A DNA stretch of 54,047 nt, taken from Methanobacteriota archaeon. GTDB taxonomy: Archaea; Thermoplasmatota; Poseidoniia; Poseidoniales; Thalassarchaeaceae. The stretch is taken from assembly GCA_002698225.1 (NCBI GenBank), contig NZWD01000008.1, forward strand, positions 1-54,047. The letters run 5' to 3'. The position numbers and the translations under genes are program-made. The number at the start of each line of letters is the position of its first letter. Position 1 is the stretch's first letter. The notes beneath the pieces were generated by a model. That model was not told where the DNA came from. It worked only from the letters and a program-made list of their open reading frames with translations, and made no database searches. Below, one piece after another: positions 9,961 through 19,215 of this stretch.

Positions 9961-10686
9961 TCATAGGATGTCTAGCAAAGCCTTGAGCAACTCGGCTGTT
10001 CCTTCTATGCCGTGACTGACTGTCAAGTAGTCAGCCGCTTCGACTACTTCACTGAGACTACTATTCACAGCCACAGAATATCCACAGTATCTGAACATGG
10101 GTACATCGTTGAGAGCATCCCCACATGAAAGGACCCTGCTAGCGGCTACTCCTCGCTGTTCCAAAGCCACTCTCAGACCTGCTTCCTTGTCGATTCCAGG
10201 ACATGTGATGTGAATCGCAAATCCTGTCGATACTACCACTAGGTCAGACCACTCTGTTTGTGACAGCAGACTTCTCATCAACTTCTCCTGTTTAGTCTCT
10301 AACATGCACCACTCGGTCTCTCTCCAACGGTTGGATTCGATGCCTTTTGCATCGAACCCTTCGATTTGCGTCGCCAGCCATTGCGCCGCCTGCAGGGGCC
10401 TCGAACCATCTGCTAGAATCTGTAATTCATGCCCTTCGGGGCTGTCCCAGACTACTCCGCCATTCTCGGCCACAATGAATCCAGACACTCCGAGGGCCTG
10501 CCGGATTGGAGTGATATTGGGAAGAGCCCTACCTGAGGCAAGTGAGACAGTCACCCCCCTCTCCTCAACCTCACGAATCAACGGAATCAAGTCAGGATGG
10601 AACCCGCTTGAATCTAGTAGAGTCCCATCGATATCGAAGACCAACATATCGATTTCCAAATCGTCTGGTAAGCCACCCATATACAT
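9961..10686 (-). CDS. HAD-superfamily phosphatase, archaeal phosphoglycolate phosphatase type
   Basis: This 241-aa HAD hydrolase has motif I FDIDGTLLD, motif II SLASGR, and motif III/IV region CGDALNDVPMFRYCG with the metal-binding GDxxND. The cap is the short C2/Cof type (FIVAENGGVVWD), as in archaeal phosphoglycolate phosphatases and sucrose-phosphate phosphatase-like enzymes. It likely removes phosphate from a small metabolite such as 2-phosphoglycolate. The substrate cannot be proven from motifs. Other ATGs lie at codons 3 and 13, and the one at codon 13 (MLVFDIDGT) would still keep the domain. It is divergent from the P1B ATPase. Confidence 0.82.
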   Translation of the reverse strand: MYMGGLPDDLEIDMLVFDIDGTLLDSSGFHPDLIPLIREVEERGVTVSLASGRALPNITPIRQALGVSGFIVAENGGVVWDSPEGHELQILADGSRPLQAAQWLATQIEGFDAKGIESNRWRETEWCMLETKQEKLMRSLLSQTEWSDLVVVSTGFAIHITCPGIDKEAGLRVALEQRGVAASRVLSCGDALNDVPMFRYCGYSVAVNSSLSEVVEAADYLTVSHGIEGTAELLKALLDIL

Positions 10687-10766
10687 CGGGGGCGACTCTT
10701 TGCTGATGACTTAATCCCTCATAGACTACACATCATATTCAAGCGACACGACGAGATGGCATAGAC

Positions 10767-13496
10767 ATGGGAGAGGATGCCGAGGAATTTCTTCTCCTTG
10801 ATGATGAGGAAGAAATACCGGTTTCTAAGAAACCGGAAAAAAAACCATTTACGATCAAATCGATGTTCTCATCCATCAAACTACCTAAACTTCCCAAATC
10901 CAAACCCAAGCCAGTGAGCAACCCTGAACCAACCATCGAGACCATTGCCACATCGGTTGTTGATACCACCGATTTGGATCTAGCAGCCGACGGCGTACAT
11001 GAGTTTGAATGGGACATCAGAGGTATGGACTGTCCGGACTGCGCGATGAAGGCGACTAGGGCAGTGAGTCGACTCCCTGGAATCGAGGAATGCAGAGTCT
11101 CTGCAACACAGGGTTCAGTCAGAATCAATGTTGATGTCAGTAGGGGTAGAGTTTCCAGGGCTTCCTCTGTGCTTGAAAACCTAGGTCATAGTCCTGAAAT
11201 TGATTGGTTAAGCGTGACTGGTGTCACGCCAAAGATGGCTGCATCAAGAATAGGCGCCGATAGACGCAAACTTCGCAGCTTTCTGATGGATGTACCCGGA
11301 GTTCTGAATGTCAGGCTGGAGGATGGTAGGATTGAGATTCAGAGACTGTGGTTATCCGACGCAACTCTGAGGAAAATCTCCGAGCAGCGACTAACAACGA
11401 TACTCGGTGAGGACTTCCAACTCTCACCCTCGAAGACATCTAAAATGAGGCCGGACCAAATCCGGCTGCTAGGTGCCGCCACAACCGTCCCGTTAATTCT
11501 AGGAGTTGTAGCAATTGAGGAGATTCCAGCCATACCCAATCAACTCGCAGCACTAATCGCACTATTCGGAGTCTTATTTGCTGGATACCAGATGTTCCAA
11601 GATGCCCTAGGGAGCATACAGAACAGGGTCATGGGCTTCCAGATTCTCACCTCTCTAGCAGTCATCGGGGCTGTCTATCTACAGGAATGGGCAGAGGCTC
11701 TGATGGTGGTCGGATTAGTTGGATTCTCCTCTCATCTTGAAGATAGGGCATTGGTCAGGGCGAGAGAGTCGATGCAGGGAGGGCTAGACAGACTACCAAG
11801 GAGGGCACGACTGGTTAACCCGGAGACTAAGGATAAGGGCGAGAGAACACTGAGTGTCCTACAGGTAGCTAATCCAATCCTCTCCAATGCTCCAGACTGC
11901 CACGACGAGGATATGATCCCTGTCGAGGCGCTTGAGTTAGGAGACCTCGTAGAGGTTCGCTCTGGAGAGGTGATGCCAGTTGATGGGGTAATAATCGAAG
12001 GGAAAGGTGCAATCGACCGCGCCCCATTAACTGGAGAACCAATCCCAATCCCAGTTAATGAGGGCGATACTGTAGAGGCGGGCCTAGTTCTAGTCCGCGG
12101 CCCCTTGGTAGTCAAGGCAACCGCTGGAGGAGATGATACTAGACTGTCCAGCCTGATTGATTTGGTGAGGAACTACCGTGACCAGCCAACCAGAACCCAG
12201 AGTGCAATCGAGAAATTCACTGCAATCTGGGTCCCTCTGGTCATGCTTGGATCTCCATTCATCGGGTATCTCGTCTATGGAGCCACCTCACAGGCCATTC
12301 TCACCACACTCCTGCTTTGGGTGGTATCTTGCCCTTGCTCACTGCTTCTAGCCGCCCCCGTCCCACACGCAGCGGCACTCTCCGCCGCTTCGGCTTCCGG
12401 GTTGGTCGCCAGAGGCGGCGATGTACTGGAGGCGGCCGCTGGGGTCGAGTTGGCTTTACTTGACAAGACCGGGACACTGACAAGCGGCAGTCCCAGAATG
12501 ACTGGAATCACAGTCGGTGAGGATGAGAATGATTACCGAGCACTTCAGATTGCTGCGGGACTCGAGCAACGCTCTAACCACCCATATGCAAGAAGCATCA
12601 TCGCGCTAGCCAACGAGCGCTCATTGACCGCTAGCAAAGTGACGGAACTGACCGACGGAGACGCAGGAGTTAGTGGAAAGTTGCGTGGCCAAAAGGTCAT
12701 GCTAGGGCGAGCAGATTGGCTACTTGAGCGTGGAGTAGAGATTCCTCTGGACATCGATGCGGCTCTTGCAGAGTCTAGACAGGCCGGACACGGAGCCAGC
12801 GTCCTGGCTGTTGACGGACGAGCAATTGCCGCATTCGGATTCTCTCATGATGATGCCAGAGATGGGGTCGATGAGATGATTGCAGCTCTGAGAGAAAACG
12901 ATGTCAGAGTTGAGATACTCAGCGGTGATGAACAAGCCAGCGTAGAGGCGTTCGGTGCTCGCTTAGGAATATCCACAGACTCCTGTAGAGGAGGAGTCGA
13001 CCCCGAGGGCAAGGCTCAGTGGGTTTCGGAACGCTCCAAGGCTCGCAGGACTCTGATGGCAGGAGATGGATTCAACGATGCGGGAGCACTTGCCGCTGCG
13101 CATGTTGGAATAGCAGTCGGTAGCGGTGAACAGGTGAACCTAGACGCTGCAGATGTACTCATCCCCGGAGAGGACCCAAGAGCCCTGTCTCGGTTCATTG
13201 ATCTGTCTAAGAGGACAAAAAGGGCAGTTTCGACCAATATTGCAATCTCTGTGGGAATTACCTTGCTTCTGGTTGGTATTGTTCTAGGAGGCTGGGAAAT
13301 CAAACTGGCAGCGGGAGTAGCACTGCATGAGGCGAGCGCCCTTTTGGTCATCCTGAATGGTATGTGGGTTACAGGAACTGGTCCGGAGAGACTCACCACT
13401 CTAGCCACTCTCGGACGCGATTTGAAGGACGACTTGGTACAGGCACTTAGGGTGGCCTTAGGGACATCTCGAGAAGACTTGTCTGCGACCGCTTGA
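10767..13496 (+). CDS. P1B-type heavy-metal ATPase (Zn/Cd-like)
   Basis: This 909-aa metal-exporting P-type ATPase has an unusual Lys/Pro-rich N-terminal tail of ~75 residues, a metal-binding HMA domain with GMDCPDC (~86), and a second HMA-like fold without CxxC (FLMDVPGVLNVRLEDGRIEIQRL, ~175-195). Core motifs are LTGEP (~421), the membrane CPC in VVSCPCSLL (~521), DKTGTLTSG (~566), the SNHPYA HP motif, and GDGFNDAGALAAA (~766). The last helix, ALHEASALLVILNGM, resembles Zn/Cd/Pb (P1B-2) rather than Cu pumps. Metal choice is inference. It is the first gene of a plus-strand series followed by zinc-ribbon and coiled-coil genes. Confidence 0.9.
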   Translation: MGEDAEEFLLLDDEEEIPVSKKPEKKPFTIKSMFSSIKLPKLPKSKPKPVSNPEPTIETIATSVVDTTDLDLAADGVHEFEWDIRGMDCPDCAMKATRAVSRLPGIEECRVSATQGSVRINVDVSRGRVSRASSVLENLGHSPEIDWLSVTGVTPKMAASRIGADRRKLRSFLMDVPGVLNVRLEDGRIEIQRLWLSDATLRKISEQRLTTILGEDFQLSPSKTSKMRPDQIRLLGAATTVPLILGVVAIEEIPAIPNQLAALIALFGVLFAGYQMFQDALGSIQNRVMGFQILTSLAVIGAVYLQEWAEALMVVGLVGFSSHLEDRALVRARESMQGGLDRLPRRARLVNPETKDKGERTLSVLQVANPILSNAPDCHDEDMIPVEALELGDLVEVRSGEVMPVDGVIIEGKGAIDRAPLTGEPIPIPVNEGDTVEAGLVLVRGPLVVKATAGGDDTRLSSLIDLVRNYRDQPTRTQSAIEKFTAIWVPLVMLGSPFIGYLVYGATSQAILTTLLLWVVSCPCSLLLAAPVPHAAALSAASASGLVARGGDVLEAAAGVELALLDKTGTLTSGSPRMTGITVGEDENDYRALQIAAGLEQRSNHPYARSIIALANERSLTASKVTELTDGDAGVSGKLRGQKVMLGRADWLLERGVEIPLDIDAALAESRQAGHGASVLAVDGRAIAAFGFSHDDARDGVDEMIAALRENDVRVEILSGDEQASVEAFGARLGISTDSCRGGVDPEGKAQWVSERSKARRTLMAGDGFNDAGALAAAHVGIAVGSGEQVNLDAADVLIPGEDPRALSRFIDLSKRTKRAVSTNIAISVGITLLLVGIVLGGWEIKLAAGVALHEASALLVILNGMWVTGTGPERLTTLATLGRDLKDDLVQALRVALGTSREDLSATA

Positions 13497-13521
13497 TTAA
13501 CCCGCCCCTGAATCGAGGGTC

Positions 13522-13914
13522 ATGGCCGATTCATCCGAGATTGAGTCAAGGTACGCCGCACCGCTGGCAGAATGCGCTCACTGCGGCCACATGTTGCCTC
13601 AGGGGCTGGGTGAGAAGGAGTGCAAGATTTGCGGCGCTGTATGCAGGGTCAGTCACCAGCCTACTGTCGATAATCTCACCGATGAGACACTACCCTGTCC
13701 ACACTGCAGCACCGTCATCGTAGCATCCACCGACGAGCGACCAATCGAGTTGACTTGTGGCGCCTGTACTGGCAAGTTCACCCTTACTCCCAAGATAATC
13801 AAGGCCGAGATTGACTGTCCCGGCTGTGAGAGGATGCTTAGAATCAGGCCTAGGCCCGGTACTCGCGAGTTGAAGTGCCCGGCCTGTGAGTCAAAGTTCA
13901 ACATCACCTTCTAG
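13522..13914 (+). CDS. Triple zinc-ribbon protein
   Basis: The 130-aa protein contains six CxxC pairs (CAHC, CKIC, CPHC, CGAC, CPGC, CPAC). They are spaced so that they form three zinc ribbons joined by short strands. It has no signal peptide or membrane segment and ends in KFNITF. Such ribbons bind nucleic acid or protein in archaea, but no specific family is recognised. It starts 26 bases after the metal ATPase and may be co-transcribed with it. A link to zinc handling is possible but is only suggested by position. Confidence 0.75.
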   Translation: MADSSEIESRYAAPLAECAHCGHMLPQGLGEKECKICGAVCRVSHQPTVDNLTDETLPCPHCSTVIVASTDERPIELTCGACTGKFTLTPKIIKAEIDCPGCERMLRIRPRPGTRELKCPACESKFNITF

Positions 13915-14017
13915 CGCGGTACCTTCTGATAATCTCTCTAAACCGTGTTTGTCGGTCGATTCTGACCCTTCGCTCTCAAATACTCCGGAACTAGCGACAA
14001 CTTGGGGATGGGATCCC

Positions 14018-15118
14018 ATGAGTGAGAGCAAGTCACCTGAAGACAACGATACCGAAGGTATCGATGAATTGACAGCGCTGCGTGCCCAGCATGCGCTCTC
14101 TGCCTCCTCAAACATGGAGTCTGTAGCCCGTGCCAGAGAGAGGCTAGATGAGGAATCGAGAATCCGATCCGGCATCCGGCGTGAGCGCCGAATGCGCATC
14201 ACTGAGATGACGGAGAGGGTATCCGGAATGCACGGTGCGATGCGTAAGGCCAATGAGATCCTGTTTGAGGAGAGGCTGCAGCAAATTGAATCAGATTTGC
14301 GGGCCGAGCTTGAGGATGAGATGGAACGCCTCGAGACCGAGGCACTAGAGCGCGAGGAGCGCTTACTGCGTGAAGAGATGCTACACCGACTGCGCCGTGA
14401 GGAAAACCGTCTTCGCGAACAACTCGACCTAGAGAGGGACCGACGTATAGAGGCCCACGCAGCAAAGTTGCGTGGCAGACTCAAAGAAGAGATGGAGACG
14501 GACTATCAGCGTCGTAGAGCCTTCCTCGAGGAACGATTAGAGCTCGAAGCATCGCAGGATGTAGAGAGGATGCAGCGACGCGTCGAGATGGATCTCATAG
14601 AGGCTATGGAGACAGCAGTGCATCGCAAGATCGAGACTCACAGGCTCGAGCAGGAGATGCAGATGCGAGAAAGAATCTTCGAGGCACGCCGTGAGCGAGA
14701 GGCAGAATTGGAGAAACAACTCAAAGAGGAGAGAAAATCACTTGAGAAGGAGATGAAATCGGATGTCAAGGTCCGCATCAAGGAGCTCGAGGAAGAGTCA
14801 GAGCGAGCGGCGCTGGAAGAGTTGGACAGACGATTCCGTGCTGAACGGAAGACTATGCTTGCTGCCTTGGGTCTTCGACGCCAAGAGATGGCGCTAGAAC
14901 TCGAAGTTGAGATGGAGCAGAAGGTTTCCGAGTTTGCAAAGAAGCGTGAGCAGGAGATGCTGTCTAAGCTCGAAAAACAGTTCAACAAACGCGGAGACCT
15001 ATCCAAGAAAGAGATCAAGGAGATGATGAAATCACTTGAGTCTGAGCTTAAGTCGAAGTGGGAGTCTGCATTGCTCGATGCGAAACAATCCGCTTTGGAA
15101 CGGGTAGGCGAGGAATAG
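14018..15118 (+). CDS. Long coiled-coil protein, function unknown
   Basis: From residue ~40 to the end the sequence is an almost unbroken charged helix rich in Glu, Arg, Leu and Met with heptad spacing (EEMLHRLRREENRLREQLDLERDRRIEAH...). It has no proline and no membrane segment. The ORF track starts at 13886, inside the zinc-ribbon gene; ATG 14018 (MSESKSPEDNDTEG) gives a natural soluble N-terminus and 366 aa, so I prefer it. It may act as a scaffold or in chromosome organisation like an SMC arm, but no ATPase heads are present. Low-complexity composition makes homology searches unreliable. Confidence 0.7.
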   Translation: MSESKSPEDNDTEGIDELTALRAQHALSASSNMESVARARERLDEESRIRSGIRRERRMRITEMTERVSGMHGAMRKANEILFEERLQQIESDLRAELEDEMERLETEALEREERLLREEMLHRLRREENRLREQLDLERDRRIEAHAAKLRGRLKEEMETDYQRRRAFLEERLELEASQDVERMQRRVEMDLIEAMETAVHRKIETHRLEQEMQMRERIFEARREREAELEKQLKEERKSLEKEMKSDVKVRIKELEEESERAALEELDRRFRAERKTMLAALGLRRQEMALELEVEMEQKVSEFAKKREQEMLSKLEKQFNKRGDLSKKEIKEMMKSLESELKSKWESALLDAKQSALERVGEE

Positions 15119-15189
15119 CCTCTCAATCATTCCAGTCTGACCCTAACAATAGTTTAGATGAAGTAGTATGAGCGGGGCGATGGGGAATT

Positions 15190-15384
15190 ATGCCTCAGGG
15201 TACAGTGAAATGGTTCAACCGAATAAAGGGCTTCGGCTTCATAGAGAGAGAAGAAGGGAACGACTTGTTCGTTCACAAGTCAGATGTGGATGGGACCATC
15301 GACGAGGGCGACACAGTCGATTACGAAGTCGGTGAGTCTCCAGACGGTCGCGCATGCGCGACTAATGTCAGCAAAGCAGAGTAG
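15190..15384 (+). CDS. cspA: Cold-shock domain protein
   Basis: This 64-aa OB-fold protein binds single-stranded RNA or DNA and acts as an RNA chaperone. RNP1 is KGFGFI and RNP2 is DLFVHKSD, within the standard sequence [20 protein letters not shown]. The length is normal for bacterial CspA. Csp genes are rare in archaea except in some mesophilic or cold-living groups, so this supports a marine mesophile and past transfer from bacteria. It ends four bases before the convergent parA stop. Confidence 0.96.
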   Translation: MPQGTVKWFNRIKGFGFIEREEGNDLFVHKSDVDGTIDEGDTVDYEVGESPDGRACATNVSKAE

Positions 15385-15388
15385 GCTC

Positions 15389-16297
15389 TTATTCGCCTAC
15401 TATTCTAGCAATCCTTGCATCGACCTCTCTGGTTAGCTCCCAGTAGGCCTTGCTTCCCGGATTCGACTTGTTTGGCTTCTTCGCGACGACTATCGGAGCC
15501 CCCTCTAATGGAGCCTCTGCAATAGCTACAGACCTCTGAATGGCAGTATCGAATACTCGGTCACCGAAGTGCTTCCGCGCACGCTCGGCTACCGCCTCAC
15601 CGAGGTTGCTGTTGGTCTGCACCATCGTTAGGGCGATTCCGAACAGCCTGAGGTTCGGATTGATTGCCTTCTGGACATCACGGATGGCGTTCATCAACTG
15701 GCCCATACCCTCGAGGGCGTAGAACTCAGCCTGGATTGGTATCAGAATCCAGTCTGAGGCTGCCAGCGCGTTGATTGTGAGCAGTCCGAGTGAGGCTGGA
15801 GTATCGACGATGACCACATCGAAGTGACCTACTGAATCCTGTAGTGCCAGTTTGAGTCGGTTCTCGCGACCGATACGGGTGGCGAGATCAATCTCAACTC
15901 CTGACAGGTCGAGGTCGGCTGGAAGAAGCCAGAGATTGTCAATCGAGACTCCCTTGGGCGGGCCCCGCTTCCGTTCGGGATTGTGTAACTTCCAGGCTTC
16001 GCGCATAGCCTCTGTCAGTTGGTCAGGTCCAATCAAGCACTCGTTGAGGCCGACAGGAGAGCCATCCACACCTCCCTTGAACAGCTCGTTCATCGTCGGA
16101 CCGAGAGTTTTCTTGTTGATTCCGAAGGTGGTAGCGACATTCCCCTTCGGGTCAAGATCAATCATCAGTACTCTACGGGCAGCGATATTCATCTCCTCGT
16201 TGCCCACTGCTAGAGCCGAGGCGATATTGACTGCAGTAGTGGTCTTGGCACAGCCACCTTTGTGGTTCACCACAGCGATAACTACTGGCCCGGGCAT
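15389..16297 (-). CDS. parA: ParA/Soj-family partition ATPase
   Basis: This 302-aa ATPase has the deviant Walker A KGGCAKTTTA near the N-terminus, the switch region LMIDLDPKGNVATTFG, and Walker B-like VVIVDTPASLGLLTINAL. It dimerises on DNA with ATP and positions chromosomes or large cell-surface assemblies. No ParB gene lies beside it; the upstream gene on the same strand is MoxR. It is a little longer than minimal ParA proteins. The cargo cannot be inferred from the window. Confidence 0.92.
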   Translation of the reverse strand: MPGPVVIAVVNHKGGCAKTTTAVNIASALAVGNEEMNIAARRVLMIDLDPKGNVATTFGINKKTLGPTMNELFKGGVDGSPVGLNECLIGPDQLTEAMREAWKLHNPERKRGPPKGVSIDNLWLLPADLDLSGVEIDLATRIGRENRLKLALQDSVGHFDVVIVDTPASLGLLTINALAASDWILIPIQAEFYALEGMGQLMNAIRDVQKAINPNLRLFGIALTMVQTNSNLGEAVAERARKHFGDRVFDTAIQRSVAIAEAPLEGAPIVVAKKPNKSNPGSKAYWELTREVDARIARIVGE

Positions 16298-16343
16298 CTC
16301 GCTCAGTGGGGGAAAACCACGGGACTACCGTGAATCTTGCCTA

Positions 16344-17324
16344 TCACTGGATGACAGGGACGGGTACTTCGCTCAGAATCTTACGCGTGATGTGCCGACC
16401 AGTGACGCCGCGAATCTTAGATTCCGGCTTCAGCACGATTCTATGACTTACAACCTCGAGAGCGACATTCTTGATATCGTCAGGAATGACATAGTCACGC
16501 CCATCGATAGCTGCCGATGCGCGCGCAGTCTTGAATAGCGACTGGCTAGCGCGAGGAGATGCTCCAGTAATGACTCGGTGGTCCTCACGGGTGCGCTGTA
16601 CCAACTCCACCACATAGGACATGATTGCCGGGTCCACATGAACGGTCTCGAGTGCCTTCTGCATGGCGACGACCTTCTTCGGGCTAGTAACCTGCTCGAT
16701 ATCGTACTCGTCCTTACCACGCAGCTTCCTGCGCTGTAGGATTGCCTTCTCCTCCTGACGGTCTGGATATCCCATTGACATCTTCATCAGGAATCGGTCC
16801 ATCTGTGCCTCAGGGAGTGGGTAGGTACCCTCCTGTTCGATTGGGTTCTGGGTCGCCATGGTGATGAAAGGCGCTGGGAGCTTGTGAGTGATACCTTCGA
16901 TGGTGACCTGCTTCTCTTCCATAGCCTCAAGCAAGGCCGCTTGAGTCTTGGGTGGAGCACGGTTGATCTCGTCAGCAAGTAGGACATTGGTGAACAGAGG
17001 TCCTGGTCTGAGTTTGAACTCACCTGCCTGTTGGTCATACATGTATGTCCCCATTATGTCGGCTGGGAGCAGGTCAGGAGTAAACTGGACACGCTTGAAT
17101 TTGCATCCTAGAGCGGAGGCGAAGGTGTTAGCCATCAGGGTCTTTGCTAAACCGGGGAAATCCTCGATGAGAGTATTGCCGTTTGAGAGGATGCCGATTG
17201 TGATTCTGCGTAGATTCTCCTGCTTGCCGATGATGACCTTGGCGACCTCGTTCATCAGGCCGTTGGAAATCTGTGAAACAGTCTGTATCAACTCGCGGGC
17301 TTTAGGGTCTGCTGTCTCAGCCAT
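16344..17324 (-). CDS. MoxR-family AAA+ ATPase
   Basis: The 326-aa chaperone-like ATPase shows the Walker A variant EDFPGLAKTLMANTFA, Walker B LLADEINRAPPKTQAALLEAMEE, sensor 1 MATQNPIEQEGTYPLPEAQMDRF, and the C-terminal lid with GASPRASQSL. MoxR proteins usually mature or insert metal into partner proteins together with VWA/DUF58 proteins, but no such partner is adjacent. The next gene on the strand is parA, 46 bases downstream. Length and motifs are normal. Confidence 0.93.
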   Translation of the reverse strand: MAETADPKARELIQTVSQISNGLMNEVAKVIIGKQENLRRITIGILSNGNTLIEDFPGLAKTLMANTFASALGCKFKRVQFTPDLLPADIMGTYMYDQQAGEFKLRPGPLFTNVLLADEINRAPPKTQAALLEAMEEKQVTIEGITHKLPAPFITMATQNPIEQEGTYPLPEAQMDRFLMKMSMGYPDRQEEKAILQRRKLRGKDEYDIEQVTSPKKVVAMQKALETVHVDPAIMSYVVELVQRTREDHRVITGASPRASQSLFKTARASAAIDGRDYVIPDDIKNVALEVVSHRIVLKPESKIRGVTGRHITRKILSEVPVPVIQ

Positions 17325-17408
17325 GATATCCCTACTAGAACATCCCGAGGCCTACTCATTCACTACTTGAGCGTTAGGTATACCTGAACCCTAACCGCAT
17401 CAATATGT

Positions 17409-19187
17409 TCATCGGCCCCAGAAGTGTTCATCTTTCCTGTGAATGGCTAGCAGTTCCTCGAAAACATCCTGTTCTGCCGCCGTCATTTCCATCTTCCTGA
17501 GCTTCTTTGCATGCGATTCGGGAATGTCCACTAGGAGGCTATCTCCCTCTTCGATCTGACGACCTACAGTCACTCCGTCAATCGCAACTGCGACCTCATC
17601 ACCCTGCTTCGCCTCCTTCATCGAACTCTCGCCTGAGCGGATTGACTTGATGCGCCCAATACGCCTCTCTTCCTTGAGCAGATATTGGCCCACATGGATT
17701 CGACCGGCGACGACTCTCACGCCGACTACCGCGGGTTTGGAGACGCGGAAGGTGTGGTCAGGAAGAAGCAGGATTCTGCCAGGATAGACGACCTGCACCC
17801 GACTCTCTTCTTCGAGCTCGCGCGTGCGTTTCTCGACCCACTCCTCGTGCTCTTCAAGAATACGATAGATAATGTCCGAGCCGATGTGCTTGGCACCCGC
17901 CTCAGAACCCTCAACCTCGGCGATTGCATCAGGTAAGATGTCGGTACTGAATGCCATGATTACTCGATGCAGTGGATTACTTGCCGCCTCAGTATTACGG
18001 ATATCTCTGCGGCTGACCTTCCCTATGCTTGCCATCCTGATTGGAACATCAATCGCATTGAGCTCCTTGGCCAAGGCTTCGAGTCCACCTACTGTGTCTG
18101 CCTTTATGCACACTCCTTCTTCCTCTAACTCGATTGAGAGTTCTGACTCGGCCTTTGCCGCTGCAAGCGCCTCTAAACGCTCTGAATCAGTATGGACAAC
18201 GCGCAGTGTTGTGCCAGCGAGCACTCCGTCTAGGTCTGGAGCCGAGATCTTTAGCCCACTAGCTGCATGGGCCTCATCAGCAGCATCCCATCGGTTACCG
18301 GCATCCCTCATCTCACTCATTCCGCGAGGGCTGAATAGGCCCTTGACACGGGTTGCAACACCTCCTTCATTGGTGACTAGAACGATTTCATCACCCCTTT
18401 TTACAGAGCCACGGTGCAGAATTACATCAAGCGTCTTGCCCAAGCCTCGTTCCTCCTTCATCTCGAGTACAGTGCCTTCGCCTGAGCCCTCGATGTCTGT
18501 TAGTTGCTCGTCCAAATATCGCTCGGCCAGACCGATGACTACTGCCAACAAGTCTTGGATACCTTCGTCCTCACGTGCGGACACGGGCACTAGAGCTATG
18601 TCTTGTGTGAAGTCGGTGACGCGGTCGTAACGCTCGATGTTGAAGCCGTGCTCTGCGAATTGGCCCACTAGGTCCCAGTAGCGCTGCTCGAACAGCCCTA
18701 CCGCCTCTTTTGACTGCTCACCCATGGAGATGGCCATAGAGCGTCCATGCTCTGAGTTCCAACCGTGGATTCGGTCAACCTTATTGGCAGCAATGACGAA
18801 TGGTGTCTTGGCCTCCTTGAGTACACGTAACGACTCGATTGTCTGAGGCCTTGCGCCTTCCATCACATCGACGACTAGGATGGCAATGTCTGCTAGAGAG
18901 CCCCCCCGTGAGCGCAGAGTGGAGAATGAGTGATGACCGGGAGTGTCGATGAAAAGAAGTCCAGGTGAATCGAAAGTCTTGCCGCCCAATAGTGGGGCGC
19001 ATAGTGTGTTCAGGATGTCAGCTGGAACCTCAGTGGCACCGATGTGTTGAGTTATGCCCCCCGCCTCTCTATCCATGACCGAGGCGCGAGAATCTGTCCC
19101 GAGGCTGCGAATGTGATCAAGAAGGCTAGTCTTGCCATGATCAACATGACCTAGCACAGCGACGATGGGTTGTCTGCGTCCTGACAT
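17409..19187 (-). CDS. infB: Translation initiation factor aIF5B (IF-2)
   Basis: This GTPase promotes ribosomal subunit joining at initiation. It shows G1 GHVDHGKTSLLDHIR, G3 DTPGHHSF and G4 AANKVDRIHG, then domain II (GTVLEMKEERGLGKTLDVILHRGSVKRGDEI) and the C-terminal barrels (YPGRILLLPDHTFRVSKPAVVGVRV). No intein is seen. I prefer ATG 19187 (MSGRRQPIVAV, 592 aa), which has a GAGGTGG site upstream, over the GTG at 19196. It follows ndk, keeping part of the archaeal ribosomal-protein operon order. Confidence 0.97.
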   Translation of the reverse strand: MSGRRQPIVAVLGHVDHGKTSLLDHIRSLGTDSRASVMDREAGGITQHIGATEVPADILNTLCAPLLGGKTFDSPGLLFIDTPGHHSFSTLRSRGGSLADIAILVVDVMEGARPQTIESLRVLKEAKTPFVIAANKVDRIHGWNSEHGRSMAISMGEQSKEAVGLFEQRYWDLVGQFAEHGFNIERYDRVTDFTQDIALVPVSAREDEGIQDLLAVVIGLAERYLDEQLTDIEGSGEGTVLEMKEERGLGKTLDVILHRGSVKRGDEIVLVTNEGGVATRVKGLFSPRGMSEMRDAGNRWDAADEAHAASGLKISAPDLDGVLAGTTLRVVHTDSERLEALAAAKAESELSIELEEEGVCIKADTVGGLEALAKELNAIDVPIRMASIGKVSRRDIRNTEAASNPLHRVIMAFSTDILPDAIAEVEGSEAGAKHIGSDIIYRILEEHEEWVEKRTRELEEESRVQVVYPGRILLLPDHTFRVSKPAVVGVRVVAGRIHVGQYLLKEERRIGRIKSIRSGESSMKEAKQGDEVAVAIDGVTVGRQIEEGDSLLVDIPESHAKKLRKMEMTAAEQDVFEELLAIHRKDEHFWGR

Positions 19188-19215
19188 CTGACCCACCTCA
19201 TGCTACTCACTCTTT

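Noticed and set aside
9735-9986. ORFs QVYPSGQRGRAQDPLRSASQVRILPPAPSH (+) and MRWCRRQDSNLRSTTQ (-)
   Set aside because: Both are translations of tRNA-Leu (CAA) and its complement; these strings are well-known false proteins over tRNA genes.
13891-15126. Antisense ORFs of up to 197 aa over the coiled-coil gene
   Set aside because: Ser/Arg-rich mirror of a Glu/Arg-rich helix; composition is that of a shadow frame, no ribosome site and no domain pattern.
17872-18630. 252-aa ORF antisense to infB
   Set aside because: Ser/Pro-rich shadow of a clear aIF5B gene.
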